Shown here: positions 23,831 through 37,300 of the stretch, in pieces | How positions within the stretch are numbered: the first letter of the stretch is position 1 | Layout: each line of letters starts with the position of its first letter | NCBI GenBank assembly: GCA_023079485.1 | Contig: CM041102.1 | Location: 1,497,269 to 1,561,268 of the forward strand | From: Archilochus colubris | Lineage: Eukaryota; Chordata; Aves; Apodiformes; Trochilidae | DNA: 64,000 nucleotides | Direction of reading: 5' to 3' | Notes under the pieces: model-generated | What the model saw: only the letters and a program-made list of their open reading frames with translations | What the model was told of the DNA's origin: nothing | Databases searched by the model: none | Position numbers and translations under genes: made by a program

Positions 23831-26129
23831 TTCTGGGCTGCCAGCTGGGAAGGGTCAGCATCCCCTTGGTGGCCACCCAACATTTTCCCGTGCAGCACAA
23901 GATGTTGGTGTTTCAGTTCATTTTTTCTCCATCACCTTTTTTCCCCTCTTTTCCTCTCGGGGGGTTAAGCACCAGCTCTTTCTTTCCCATCCCCAAAGCC
24001 GGGGTGATGTGGGGAGGGAGGCTCAGGGGGTGACCTGGACACGAGGGGACACAAACCCCTTCCAGAGGTGGCCCTTGGTGGCACGGTGGATTCCAGCCAC
24101 CCCAGAGGTGTCCTTGTGCCAGGGCTCTTGGATTCATCTGCCACAGCCTCCCAAGCAGGGTCTGCAGCCTCTGCCTTGCCCAGAGCTGTGCTCCTGTCCC
24201 CTTTTGTACTACAGCTATTTATTTTTTTTAAAAAAGGAGTGTTTTTCAGGCACATTCTGACACGTCCTGGTGGGAAGGTCATTGAACAGTTAAAAAAAAA
24301 AAAAAGAGCAAGTGGTCACAGAGTGGTGATGTGCTGGGGGCTGAGTTGTCATTGATTCTGTGGGTTTAGCTAAGAATTCTCTGATACGATGTATTTATTC
24401 CATCATGTTAATTTATTTTGATTTTAAATCTATCTGTTTCTCTGGCCTGTCATGATAATAAACCCTCCTCAATAATAAACCCCCCTCAAACCTGCCCTGG
24501 CTTGAGCTGGAGACAACACAGGGTGTTGAGTTAAGCTTGGCAAAAGGTTGAGCTGGGAATGGGTGGGAAAGCTGGAGGATGGGCATTTCCCCCCCCCTTT
24601 TCCAGCATGTTAAGGTAACAGGGAGCCTTTAGACACCAAGTGCCTGAAAGATATTTCCTTTTACGGTGTTTTAATTCATGCCTAAAGATCTCATCTTGCT
24701 GGACTTGCTATATAGAATAAAGTGAAAGAAATTCAGCAATTTTGGAAGAATAATCTCAGGAAAATGATTCTGATTATTACCGAGGGCTGAGCTGGGGTGG
24801 TGGTGTTAATGTGACCACGTCTGTCTGGTTTAGCTATTAAATAGCTGCACATGCATTGTGGCTGGAGAAATAGCATCACTTGAAACAGCCTGGAGATTTA
24901 CCACTTAAAAACTAATCCTGGGAACACGGAGCTGCTGGGGGCCAGATCCTGCCCGGCCTTGGGATCATCAGGATTAGGCTGAGTCTCAGAGGTGGTGGCA
25001 CAGGCATTGTGGTCTTTTGGATCAGAGAAAGGCTTTTCCCCCACGTAAAATGGTTTTGAAAATGCTAAAAAGGTGAGAACTTGAGCAAAGGAAGGGGGAA
25101 AACGGGGATTTCTAACTTGGAGAATAACAAATACCCATGCTGAACAGCAACTCCAGAGCTTGCTGAGCTGTTTCCCTGCAGGAATTACCGATTTAAGGAT
25201 TAATTCTCACTCTGTTTCCATGTTGGGATCTCAGAGCTGAGCCGTGCTGGAGGAGTTTTAACCTTCCCTGGCTCTGCCATGGCAAATGGACATAACCCCC
25301 CCTGTTCTCTGCTGCTCTTTCTCCCCCTCAGTTGGAAACCCCTCTGCACAACCTCAGACTTCACAAACGCCCTTTTCTGGAGATTAAAGCGAGACCTTTT
25401 GGGGGTATTTTATTTATTTCCTTGCTCTCAGTGTTTGGCTGGCAGCTCTGCAAACTTGGCTAAATGGAAAATTTATCAGGCTCGGTTAAAGCGGGATGGA
25501 AATACCCTCCCAGAAATGCTGGGCTTTTCTCCTTAGGAGGAAAAAAGAGGAGAATTATCATTGCTAGGAATATTTTTTTTTTTTTCCCCTCCCAAGGTGA
25601 ACCTCCAAGTCGTGTGGCCACTTGTGGCCTGCTCAGCCCTGTCCCTGGGGAGGTGCCTGCTCTGCCAGCCCCGCGTTCCCGGCCGTCCCCACGGAGCGGC
25701 TGGCAGCCAGAGCTAAGGAGCAGTTTTCCAGCAGATGCTGAGATAAATCAATCTGGTTCGAATCACTCAGGGAAAAGTGATCAAAGCTGAGGAGTAAAGC
25801 CCTGGTAATGAGGACAAAACGTGGAGTTTTCATTCATAACGAGACTGAGCTCTCCAGAAAAGGAAGAACGCCTTAGAGCGGATGCTGGTGACAAGTTGGT
25901 GGCATATTTACTGATTTCTTTTTGCCATTTTTTCTTATATTTGAGCACCCTGCTGTCAGCATTGCTGTTGGCAGTCCCTGGGGCATCAGCCACCACCACC
26001 TGTGTCCCCGTGCTTGTGCAGGGACATGTGTGGCACCACGAGGCTCCCTGTCTCAACGGGGTCAAAGAGAAATGGGATTGCTTTGGAAGGAATAAAAGCT
26101 GCTTAGAAAGAGGGGAAAAAAAAAAAAAT
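23831..26129. other. Intergenic, upstream desert
   Basis: Unique noncoding sequence. A 16-bp direct duplication AATAATAAACCCNCCTC lies at about 24,454-24,488. ATCAAAG (25,780-25,786) and a palindromic CTATTAAATAG near 24,833-24,843 are isolated regulatory-type motifs. No gene. Confidence 0.55.
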
Positions 26130-26540
26130 TAAAAAAAATCTCACGACCTGATTATAAGTCCTGGTGGATTCTAGTTAATATATGTACTTTTTAGTTTTAT
26201 TTTGATCCATTTGCTCCTCTTGAGCTGCAACTGGGGCACGGCAGAGACGCGAAGCAGCTCGCTGTGCAACCCATCCGTGATGTTTCAGAGTCACATACAG
26301 ATAAATAAATGGCTGTAATTTTAAACCAGCCCTATTATGTTTTCCAAGCAATAGTTCAAATTACACAGCCCAGCAACAGCTTACAAGAAATCCATCAGAG
26401 CTGGAAGGGGGAATAAAACTGCCATTCTCTCTACCTGTTTGTGCAGCTCCTCGCTAATGCAGGGAGAGCCTGACTGTTTATTTGGAGAAGTAAAGTTGTG
26501 GAAATATACTTGGAGGGTGTAATGTGGACAGCACGTGTTT
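26130..26540. promoter_or_regulatory. Candidate conserved-type noncoding element about 6 kb upstream
   Basis: Unique AT-rich block with GTTAATATATG, AGATAAATAAATGG, a GTAATTTTAAACC stretch and AAGCAATAG. It also includes a short CpG-bearing insert (GACGCGAAGCAGCTCGC) unlike its neighbours. There is no coding signal. Enhancer function is a guess from composition. Confidence 0.3.
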
Positions 26541-29500
26541 CTGGGAGCTACCTGAAGTCTGTGGCCTAATGGCTTGCAGATGTCCCTGGGTCACTGGTTT
26601 CCTATGGGCCAACAAGCGTGGCAGCACCCACCCCTCCCACCCTTCAAATTAAAAAAAAAAAGGAAAAAAAGAAAAAGAGAAAAAAAAAAAGGGGGTTTGG
26701 TGGGCATGGGGAGGGGGGACTTTTGACTTCTGGAACTTGTAAAATTGTTTGTTTGGGTAGTTTCCAGCTCCCATCCCACTGCTGCTCCTGAGTGATTTGG
26801 AAATTGTAGCTGCCAGGTCCATGTTCGGGTGGAAGGATGATTTATTTGAAAAATAGAGAAATCTGCTATGGGATCACTTTTAGTTTGCTCAGGGTGGGGA
26901 GTTTATTTACACTGGGATTATTTATGTAAAAAAACTGCAGTTTTCTCTACTGAGTAATAAACAGGGATTTGTTTTAGTTATATATATATATATATCTAAA
27001 CACAGACTCACGTATGCATGCACTCAAATATACTGAAAATATGTCTATCTGTGTCTTGCTGGTCCTCTTTTATGCCAAGTGAAGAGCTGTGTGCCCAAGC
27101 ACTATATAAATATTTTATTTTACATTGAACATAAGTCTTAAGACGTGTCTGAGAATTTAGATAAAAAGGTTCCTCAGGTTTTGCCATGCAGCTCGTCCTT
27201 CGGGGCTGCTGGAAGTGGGGAAGGGGCAGGGTGTGCTTGGGGCCACCCCAATCCCCTGCTTCTTGGTGTTTGGTTCTGTGTGTGTCCCTTCCTGGGGAAT
27301 GCTGGAGCTGTCACCCTCTGGGTTTGCTTTGCTTTAATTTTTGGGATCTCTCCATTTTTGGGGAGGAAGATGGGAATGGGAACAAACTGGTTTCTCAGCC
27401 CCGAGGATGCTTTTCCTGTTGTTTTCCTGCTCCCCGTGGATGCTGTGGGTGCTTTGCACTGGGAAGCAAGGGACACAGCACTGAGCAGGTCCCAGGCTCC
27501 CCTTTTCCCTGGCAAAAGTATTTCAAGGTTTTGAAATTAAAAAATATTGAAGGTTTTGATGGTGGCACTGCTGGGTGCCCAGGGACTCAGGGCTGGCAGG
27601 ATGTCCCCACCAGCCCTGCAATGTTCCCATCCCTGGTCACATCACCCATTCCTTCCTTTTCTTAATTTTTTAAAAAAATTTAAATTTTTTTTTCCCGTGC
27701 TGATAATTCAGGAAGTTTTCCCAAAATGTTGGGGTAAGAACCCCAAGCCTTGTTCAAAAGGCACTGAAACCAAAGGCTGATGTAAATCCCTGCCCAGGTC
27801 CAGCTCTCCCTACGGCCACATCCCAACCTGGAACCCCCTTGGCAGGTCCCAGCAGCAAAGCCAGAGGTGCTGCTTTGGTTTCTCTCTAAATCCCTGTTTA
27901 TTCCATCAACAGAATTGCTTTGGTGTCACTTTGCCTTGCTTTCACTGGAACAATGAAGCTTTAGGAGCACGTACCACTTATCCCAGCTCCCCTTCAGTTT
28001 TCTGTTGTTTCATTTCTATCTACCCAAAAAAAAATTAAAAAAAAAATAAAAAAGAAGAAGAGGGAAAGGTTGTGGCAGGAACAACGTTAAAAGAAAACCT
28101 AGCACAACAGTAACCTCGTTCAAATGAATATAGCAGAGCAGCACATGATAGAAACCCCAGCACAGGGAGGACTGGATTTTCTCTGTCTGTCTCCCTGCCT
28201 CTCCTACCTGTGACAGGTTAGAAACATTCACTGCCCATTTAGCTTGGCAGAAATTGTATTTTTTTTACACGAACATGAGAAAATAAAAAAAATCATCCTA
28301 CTGCTAAGTGGGAAAAGCTCATTCTGAGAATAACACCATCCAGCTCCCAGGTTTTTTTTACCTAGAAATGTTTGCTATGTCTTAATAACAACACAGAAAC
28401 TCGCTGCCTCCACGACAGAATATCATTCTATTTTCTGGTTTTAGGGAAAAAAAAATAAATTATAACTATGTCTCTGATGGTGTATATATACCTTGGCTTG
28501 CAGTTTAATTTGCTGTCAGTCTGCACTCGTAATCCTGGGTTCCCACTCATAACCTGCAAACTTATTTTGGGCTTTGGAGGAAAGGATGTGAAGAGGCAGG
28601 TGGTGCCTTCAGAAATGACAGACAAAGGGGCTGCCACTTGCTGGGAAACCCCAGCAAAGATAAAATAGAAATCCCCAGTTTTAGTATTTGATTTTTTTTT
28701 TTTAAAAAAATTATTATTTTTTTTTTCTGATTTAATTCTCAAAGCTGCACTGGAGAATTTCGGGTTACAGATTCAACTCTTATCCACACTGATCCAAAAT
28801 AAACCCTGGCTGCAGAATAATATTTTAGTGGAGCAAAGGAAAGGGCCACTAAAGGAGCCTGGTGCAGACGTACCTTCCCGTGGAGCACCAGGGTCAGCCT
28901 GATCCCGGCGGGCACAGCCACTTCTGCTGGAGAGGCTGGAGCTGGGAATTCAGGGGGATCCGGGGAGGGAGATGACTTTTAATGTGGTGTTTTTAAACAT
29001 AGCCCAGGTGCTCCCAACTGCCTGTTGTGATCCCCCACCCAGCCTGTCCTCAGGTAGTTAAAATTCACCAAAATATTGATGGCAGTTACCTCTCCTGCCA
29101 GCTCTTATCTGAGTGGGCTTGAGTAGGACTTTGGCAGGGCCTGAAAGGAGGTATTGTTACCTTACACACACACAAAAAAAAAACAACAAGAAAGAAAAGA
29201 AAAAAAGGAAAAAAAAAAATCAAAGAATACTCAAAAGAGCCAAGTTGAGAAACAAAGGAGGATTTGGGATCAGCTCTGCCCGGGACAGTCCTGGGATGGC
29301 ACCATCCTCCTGCCACCAGCCCCAGGGCCTGGCACTGGGCAATGTTTGCTCTTTTTCAAACAGTTGTGTTTTTTTGTTTGGTTTTTTTCAGGCTCCTCTC
29401 AATCAAGCTTCCTAGAGTCCCCTTTGTGTGCCTGAGCTGCCAGCCGGCAGAGGACATGCAGGTATCTGTGTGTCTCCTCCTCCCTCCCCAGCACTCAGCC

Positions 29501-31032
29501 TCCTCCTTTTGAACTCCTGCTCCAACTGCAGCCAAAGTCAACACAGAGGATGGTGAAGAGATCAAGATCAGTTTTTTTGGTAATTTGTGAAGATACAGAC
29601 AAACACTGCCAAGAGAAAAGAATGGCAAGGTGAGCTGCTGCTATACTAGACCTCAGAGAATCCACAGGAGCTTCCCTAGGAAGCAACTCCCCTCTTCTGC
29701 TGCCCTCAGGACTCCTCATGGGTTTTTATTTAGTTATTTGCTTGTCTGTCACTTTATCATTTGTTCTAAGTTGCCTTAGAACTGATTTTTTCAGGACTGG
29801 GATCAGATCCTAAACCTTTTGGGGTCTAATGGCCCAGCTTTGGTGCCCAAACCAAATCATTTCCAAGAGGTCTCTTTCTCTGGGACAGTCCCTAAGAAGG
29901 TGACAAATCTGCAATCCCCCAAATTACCTGAAACTGCACAGGTAATGCCTGCATATTTTCTGTATTGCTGGGGCAGGAAGGATATATTTTGGGACAGGGG
30001 AAACAAAACTTAAAATCCCCTTCAGAAAGTCAAATCCAGTCTTACTGGTCTGGCAGCATTTGTGAGAGAAAAAGCCAGGAGCACAACTGGGTGAGTGGGG
30101 AGGGTGCCCATGTGTCAGAGGAGACCTCTCTGCCTGGGTAATTACCAGAAATTATTGGAGAATTGTAGGGGAATCTGGTGGACTGGGCTAAGGAAGCTTG
30201 TGCTCTGAGCAGTTAACTGGGAGAACTGGTTTCACTTGTCCTGGTGACCCCAGGCTCAGTCTTGGAGGACAATCAGCACTTGGAGGATGCTGAGTGCTTT
30301 CATAGGGCTCTGTGGTGGGGTTGAGACTTCTGGGTGCTTTAAAGTAACTTTGTTCTGCAGCAGCAGAACCCCAGGAAGGGTTTTCAGCAGAGTTTTAGGG
30401 ATCCCAGCATCAGCTGAGGCTCTTTACTCCCAGCAGTTCTCATTTGTGCCTGACTTGGCTGATCTATTGACTCAGAACAAGGAGAGGTCATTTTGAGCCA
30501 CATCTAACACAACCCAAACAGCCACCCCATGGGATCCAGGCTCACTGGGGGTAATTCCTGGCTCTCTGCTCTTTTCTTCCTGCCATCCCAGGACTGTCCT
30601 CTGATACCTGCTCCTGGGGTTCCTTCTCTGCTGAGCTCAGGGCTCTGATTTTCCCTAAACCCCTGATCAGTCCCCTGAGGTCAAATCACCCAGCTGGTTC
30701 CTTCTGGCCTCCAGCTCATCAAAATGTGACCCTGGGGATGAATTCTGAGCTGAAGTGATTTGGTGTCCAACCTCCTGGCTGGTAAAATTCATTCCCTGGC
30801 AGCAAACCAAGAGCCAGCACTGGGCTTGTGGCCACCAGAAGGGCCAAGCTGGGCTGGGGATGCTCAGGGTGAAGGCACAGGAGGCTGAGCTGCAGCTTTT
30901 GGGGGTGGGGATTCAATGTGAGCACCTGCAAGCTTGGGCTTGGGGCTGGGAACTGCACAGGGCACCTTTCCATCCTGGGGTTCAGGCAGAGTTCAGCTCC
31001 AGTGCTGGGATCTGTTGGAGACAATGGAAATC
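26541..31032. other. Intergenic, upstream desert
   Basis: Unique sequence with A-rich runs (26,650-26,690, 28,026-28,060, 29,167-29,220) and the (TA)n at 26,978. AT-rich stretches near 26,930-27,150 and 28,240-28,440 could be conserved elements but no motif cluster is decisive. No gene. Confidence 0.55.
26978..26995. repeat. (TA)n microsatellite
   Basis: About nine TA units in an AT-rich unique stretch upstream of SOX9. Confidence 0.9.
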
Positions 31033-31150
31033 CCTCCTGCTCCTGCTCCTATTCCTGCTTCTATTCCTGCTCCTGTTCCTACTCCTGCTCCTATTCCTAT
31101 TCCTGCTCCTGCTCCTGCTCCTATTCCTGCTCCTGTTCCTATTCCTGCCA
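31033..31150. repeat. Hexameric CTCCTG/CTATTC repeat array
   Basis: About 20 hexamers of CTCCTG, CTATTC, CTGTTC and CTACTC types with a partly ordered higher-order pattern. Pyrimidine-rich on the plus strand. The period of six keeps all frames open. Confidence 0.95.
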
Positions 31151-32553
31151 TCTGGGTGTTTTGCCCCTGGTCTGACTGCTTGTCTGCAGATCACAATGAG
31201 CCTCAAAGCTCCTGCAGAAAATAACACTTGATTATTATTAATAACAATATGAAGTAGAGGTAATTTGTGATTCTTGAAACAGGCCCAAGCCACCAAATCC
31301 AGATTGAGATCTGCCTCCAGCCTTCTGGGCTGGGGGGGTCTGGGCTGGTCCCTGGGTGTGCATTGGACCCGTTGTGAAACGTGGAGCTCAGATCTCAGGT
31401 CCCTTCCTCCTGCCCTTCAGCTTTCAGAGCTGAGGTCTGGCTCCAGGCCAGTGTTTAAGCATTATGAAAACCTCTCTACTTTAAGGTGTGCTACCTGCCT
31501 CTTTATATTTTTTATTTGTATTTTTCAAACCTTGGTATTCAGGAGAGTGAATTGCATCAGTAAGACCTGCTGGTGTCTGCAGGGCTAGCAGTGAGGTTTG
31601 CTGGCAGTGCTGGGGTTTGCTGTGGAGCAGACCATAAGGGTTTGTGAGTCCTTGTGGATGGCACCAGGTGACCTTGTTGCTCTTTGTGGCTTCTTTTGAG
31701 TCCTTTGCCTGCTGGAGAATCCCACCTTCTCTGGTGGCATCAGCACAGGCTGTGGGGAGGTGGGAAAGGAAGAGGTTGTGGCTGGGTTTTTTTGGAGAAC
31801 TGAGTGTGGGTGAATGTGGGACCATTCTGTGTGCACAAAGTGCTAAAAATCAGTGGCTGCCATCCCAGAAATCTTGTTCCAAAGCTGAGGAAGAAGTGGG
31901 TGAAGCTCTCAATCTGTTAGCAGAGCAGATGGGTGAAAGCTTTTCCCGATACTGGGGTGTTCCCAAAAGCTTTTCCTGGGTCAGTTCCTTTGCCCAATGC
32001 ATGGATGTGACAAATGGCCACAGCACTGTCCTTCCTCAGACACCACACCCTGAGCCTGCCCTTCCTCTCCCTGACCCCTTTCTACAGCAGAGCTCCATCC
32101 TTTAGGAGCTCCATCTGTTCCCAAGCAGGTTTCAAGCTCAGCCAAAGTCTGGGTTTATTTAAAAAACTCCTGAAGTTATCAGAATCACTGTACACGCAGA
32201 GGAAAGCTGCAGAAATGCCTTTCAGAAACAGAAGTGAAAACAAGAAAGGCCAAGGTTGCCTTCGTGTGTGTAGCACCTCTCAGGTTGGGTACTTTTTGGC
32301 TCATCTTGGGTTTTTAAGACCCAGGAGCAGAATCTCCTCTCCCTTCAAGGGCAGAAAGGGCTCCCAGGGAGAGAGCTGCCGTGGGGTCCTGCAGCAGGTC
32401 CATCCCAGAACCACCCCAGTGAATTCTCCAACCTCCATCCTCACCCAAACCCCTCGGAGACCACGGGTCCATCCTCTGCAGAAAGCCAGCTCCCTTTGCA
32501 AAGCTGATGAGTTCTTGCAAGACAGGAGGGTTTGTGTCACTCAAAACCAAATT

Positions 32554-32584
<31 letters not shown>

Positions 32585-34100
32585 AGAAAAGAAAAAGCTC
32601 TCTGAGCAACCAATTGGCATTTTTAGCAATAATTTTTCAAAGCTGCCAGCATACAGCCTCTCCCTTGTTCTGCCAGGCGTGGGTGGGAGGTTTGCAGCCC
32701 AGCCTGCAGGCCTGGCCACGGAGGTGGGCGACTGATTGCCCGCTGGCTCTGGCCAAGCCTTGGCTGCTCTGCAGCTCTGCTTCCAGGGCTAAGGAGAAGC
32801 CAAGCCAGTGGGAAGGTTTCTCCAGCATCGTTTTCTGCCATTCACTGTAATTTTTATTTATGTGTTTGCTTTTTCACATGCAGATGGCCAGCAGCAATGG
32901 CTGAGAGCTGTGGTTTGCAGCCCAGAGCCAAGTGAGCCGTCTGGCCCCGAGCTGCCTTGCCCACCTCTACCTGGGCTCTTACTGTCTCTGCAAAGTGGGT
33001 AGTTTGTTCCACCAGCTTCCAGCAGGAGGTTTTTGGCTGTTTGCATCATAAACTAGTGTTTAAAGTGTGGTTATGGTCAGAAAAAGAGCCAGAGAGCAAC
33101 TGTAAAAATGACATCCTAGGGTGGTTTGTCGGTCTATGTTTTCCTCAAATGTTTCTCCCCTGTCTCTGGTTGTTCCTAATCAAATCTGCTCCCTTCAGGA
33201 GCTGCAGTGAGATTTCTTAACTCCTAAATTTGTCCTGGTGGCTGGAAGCTGCCTTCACTCTTGGCTTCACATGGCAAAAGGAAAGAGCTGGAAAACGAAG
33301 GGACCCTTGGCCACTGCTGCCTCGAGTCACAGAGGCTTCCAGGGCATGGTCTGTGCTCACCCATCCCATTGGAGTTTGTGGGAGGATGTTGTCTGCATGT
33401 GGACTCCTTCTCCCCCTGAGCAATGGTTTGGGCAGCCCTTGGGAAGGCTGCAAGCTTGGGGGCAGAGCCCTGAAAGGCTGAAACCAACGCTGAGCTGGCA
33501 GCAGAGCTCTGCCCAGGAGAAGTGGCTTTTCCCCAGGAGGGATCCAACTGGGAGGCAACTGGGAGGCTGGTGACCATCCCCCAGCAGGGATGGCTCAGAC
33601 CAAGGGGGTTCTGCTGCGGGAGCTCTGGCTCCAAGAAATGGAGCCTTGGACTCTGCTCCCCCATCAATGGGTTTTATTGTCCTGTGGGGTTTCTCTCCAA
33701 CACTTAATTCAGCAGCTCCATTCATCTGGTTGGGTACGTACATATATACCTTGGCACTTGGCTGCCAGGACAGGCCAAAGGGTGTTAGGCAGCCCCAGCC
33801 AAAAAGCACAGGGCGAGGTAGGGAGGTTGCAGAAAAATTCCTCCCTTGGTCAAGTGAAGTTCCTAGAATCTGCGGGGAGGTACGGGGCGAGGGTTGGCAC
33901 TGCTGCCTTGGAAAGGGGCTTGAGAAACTGCTCAGCTTGACTTCGAGCTGCTCCGTAAAAAATTCAGGACAAACCTTGGAGGTAAACTGCTAAATCATGC
34001 CTTAAAAATCCCTTCCTCCCCAAGTCAGATTCATTCCATCCCTGGCTGCTCACCCGGCACATCTGGAGGGGGGCTGCGAAAGTTTGAAATTCCCTCTGAA
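31151..34100. other. Intergenic, upstream desert
   Basis: An A run at 32,551-32,573 and otherwise unique GC-balanced sequence. Open frames such as 32,014-32,850 are composite and contain a poly-Lys tract from the A run. No gene recognised. Confidence 0.6.
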
Positions 34101-34350
34101 CGCCCCTCCTTGCCCCATCCCACCCCTCTTTGCCCCTTCCCACCCCTCCTTGTCCCTTTCCACCCCTCCTTGCCCCTTCCCACTCCTCCTTTCCCCTTCC
34201 CACCCCTCCTTGCCCCTTCCCACCCCTCCTTGTCCCTTCCCACTCCTCCTTGCCCCATCCCACTCCTCCTTGCCCCTTCCCACCCCTCCTTGTCCCTTCC
34301 CACTCCTCCTTGCCCCTTTCCACCCCTCCTTGCCCCTTCCCACCTCCTCC
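34101..34350. repeat. 20-bp pyrimidine-rich minisatellite, about 12.5 copies
   Basis: Units of the form CACCCCTCCTTGCCCCTTCC with C/T variants, exactly three per 60 bp throughout. It shares the CCCCTTCCCA core and the 20-bp period with the array at 4,947-5,168, with the pyrimidine-rich strand in the same orientation. Confidence 0.97.
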
Positions 34351-37300
34351 CCCCTGGCCTGACACCTCCTGGAAGTGTGGGCAGGGATGGGGGACACACA
34401 CAGGGTGCCAATGACTGTCCCAAAGTGGGGTGAGCCGTGGCTGCTGAGCCCACAGGGCTGGTTTCGTGTGCTGAGGTGGGTGTGGGCATGGATCTTTCCT
34501 CAAGAAGGTGAGACCTCCAGGTTTTGGAGTTGGAAAAAATCCCAGTCTGGCTCCTGAGGTCCTTCCTGAGCCTTTTTTCCACCTAAGGTTGGTGTTTACT
34601 TAGTTGGAAGTGCAAAGGAAACCCCTAGGTGGGCGTTGGGTGGGGATGGGACCTTGGGGCTGAGTTTGGGGTCTGCTTGGGAACAGGTCCAGGGATTGGC
34701 AGCAGTAAGGAAATCCTTGGCAAAACCAGGGGTAGAGACCCTGTGTTTGGGGACACCTTGTCTGAGGTGCAAGGTTGGGTAGTTTTGGGGGGGTTTATTT
34801 AGGTATCAGTGCTGGATGTTGGGAGGTGAGGGACACCCAATGTCCTGTTCTCAGCTTCATTTCCAGCTGGTACCTAATCCTTATTTTCTGTCTCTTTAGA
34901 AACTGGAGTTTTTAGGTGCTGTTGTCCAGACTCCCTCACACAGATAAGTCTGCAGTGAGCTTCCCAAAGGCACCAAAAAAGCATTGCAGGTCCTGCATTG
35001 CTCTGGGGAGAGGGAGCAGATGGGCAAAGCACTTTCTGCAGGTTTCTGACTGTGACCAGGGAGTGGTTTGTTATTGTAGGTCTGCAAAAAATTAAATCCA
35101 TCATATTTCCTAGTCTGCCTGGGGTTCTGAAGTCACAAATTAATTTCTCTTTGGCATGGGGCAGAGTGTTGGCCTCCTGGGGGCTCCCTTTGGACAGGCT
35201 ACTGATGGGGACAGTAACCAAATATGACAGGGCTACAGGTTGCATTTCCATTTGCTTTACAGAGTCCCACTTCCTTAAAATCAGCAAGATTTATGATTTC
35301 TTCTTTGATCCGTCAGCCAATAAGGAAAGAAGTCTCTTCAGCCCAACTTCAAAACCAATAGAAATATTCTTTTTTTTCTTTTGAGTAGAGAAGTTCCACT
35401 TGCTGTAGTATGTCTGACCCAAAGAGTGCACAGAGGGTGGGATGGTCCAACCTCCTCATCCTGGGGAGGGAAGAAAAGCTTTGTCCTGAAAGCCTCAGTC
35501 CTGCTGACCCCACTCTTTCTCCTTTTGAGGGATTATTTCCATGGCACAGGTGGCTGCCTCAGTGTTGAACTGACAGCAACAAGGCACATCCTGAATAACC
35601 AGAGCCTTGCTCTCCAAAGGGTGCTCAGTCTGGGTTGTGTTGGTCCTTTGGCATTTCAGGTTGGGAGCCCTGCTCCAAATAACATCCTTTTGGAGCAGCC
35701 TCAGGCTCTGATGGCTTTAATGCCCTTGTCTGAGGGCAGAGTCCCTCTTTGAAAAGGGCTTCTCAAGGCTGAACTTTGATCCCAGTCATGAAGGGCATTT
35801 AAATCAATTATTATTATTAATATTATTAATTAAAACCACAGAGATAACGTGATGTTTCCCACCAGTTTGGCCCTGGGCTGTTCAGCACTGGGAGAGGATG
35901 GGCCAAAAGCCCCAGAGCAGGACAATTCTCCCAGCCCCAGCTTTGCAGCCTGGGCACAGGGAGGAAGGGATGGAAATCTGGGAAATCCTCTTCTCTTCTC
36001 ATGGGATTCCTGGCCCATTTAGTCCAGAGTTCTGTGGGAAAAAAAATTGTATATCTGGATGTTAAAAGCAATATATTGCACATTGCCTTTAGTGTGTGCA
36101 GGGATCTGGCCACTTTTCAAGAGCCATAGGCAAGAGCTGAGTTCTTCTGCTCCAGTAATTCTTTAAGATAAATGGGGCAAATATTTTTACCCAGTTTGTT
36201 ACCTTTTTTTTTTTTTTTTTTCTTTTGCCTTTGTTTTCTGAATATCTTTATTTTAGGAGTTGCAATGGGAAAACTGTTTCTTTCTCTCCCCTCTCTCCTG
36301 CCTGCACCCAAGGTTTTGTTTTGTTTTTTTTTTTTTAACTGGCACAGATAAAGAGCAGGATGTGTGTGAACTATGGGCAGTGGATGATAACAAGGGGCTG
36401 CTGGCCCTGGGGTGCTTCTGGAGGATTTTGGTGCCAAGAAGGATGCCACTGATGTCTTCCCATGTGCCCTACATTCAGCTGCCATGTCAAGGAGGAAACC
36501 TCCCCCATAGTAAGAAAAAGTCTCCCCAGTGCCACCCCAGGAGGTCAGAGAGGTCCTTGGCAGGGTCAGAAGGTCCTTGGCATCTCTTGTCACAACACTG
36601 ATAAAAAGGGATCAGGGGAGGTGTGGGAAAGTCAGCAGTGTTGGCCAAGCTGGGTTGTCCTCCCCCCAGCACCAGCAGAGCCAGAGCTCTGCTCCCAGCA
36701 CTGCTTGGAGTGGTCAAAGTCCATGTGAAGGATGGGGAGGAATCCTGGAAACACCTGGAAACACCTGGAAACCTGGGGGTCCTCCCCCCCTTGCCCAGGG
36801 CAGGAGCTTGCAGGGCCAAGCCAGGGCATGTGAGGGCTCTTTTAGGGTCATATCTTCCAAAGAGCTGGTTTTCACCACTCCTCTGAAGGGCTGCAGGACT
36901 GGTAGCCTGAAAACGGGAGCACTTTCTATGGCCTGCTCCTGAAAAATATCCATATTTATAAGTCTCCAGTGTGTTCTTGGTCCAGAACTGTTTGTTCCTC
37001 TCATCGAGGTCTTAGAAGTATTAGGCAGGAATCCCAGATGAGTGGCAAAAAGCTGTGAAGTCCAGGTGCAAGGCATCTTATTTTGGGGCTCCATGGTTTT
37101 AAATCCAAGTTCTCTCCCTCTCCATATCTGCCTGTGGTTAATGGGTTACAGATGCAAATTGGCACTTCCAGCTCCTGACCCCAGGTGCCCCGGCCAGGTC
37201 TCATGATTGAATCAGATGGGGCCAAGAAATATTGACAGGCTGAAAAAGGAGGGTATTTTCCTTAAAGCTCCAGCTCCTGGAACCTCCCAGCTGCTGCCTT

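Noticed and set aside
24454..24488. Two plus-strand AATAAA copies as a poly(A) site of an unseen gene
   Set aside because: They lie in a short duplication with no upstream exon candidate on the plus strand.
25755..25768. GGTTCGAATCAC as a tRNA box B
   Set aside because: The flanking bases do not pair into a T stem, no box A sits at the right distance and no acceptor stem can be formed.
32014..32850. 278-codon open frame with a Lys tract
   Set aside because: The Lys run is an A homopolymer and the remainder has no recognisable protein features.
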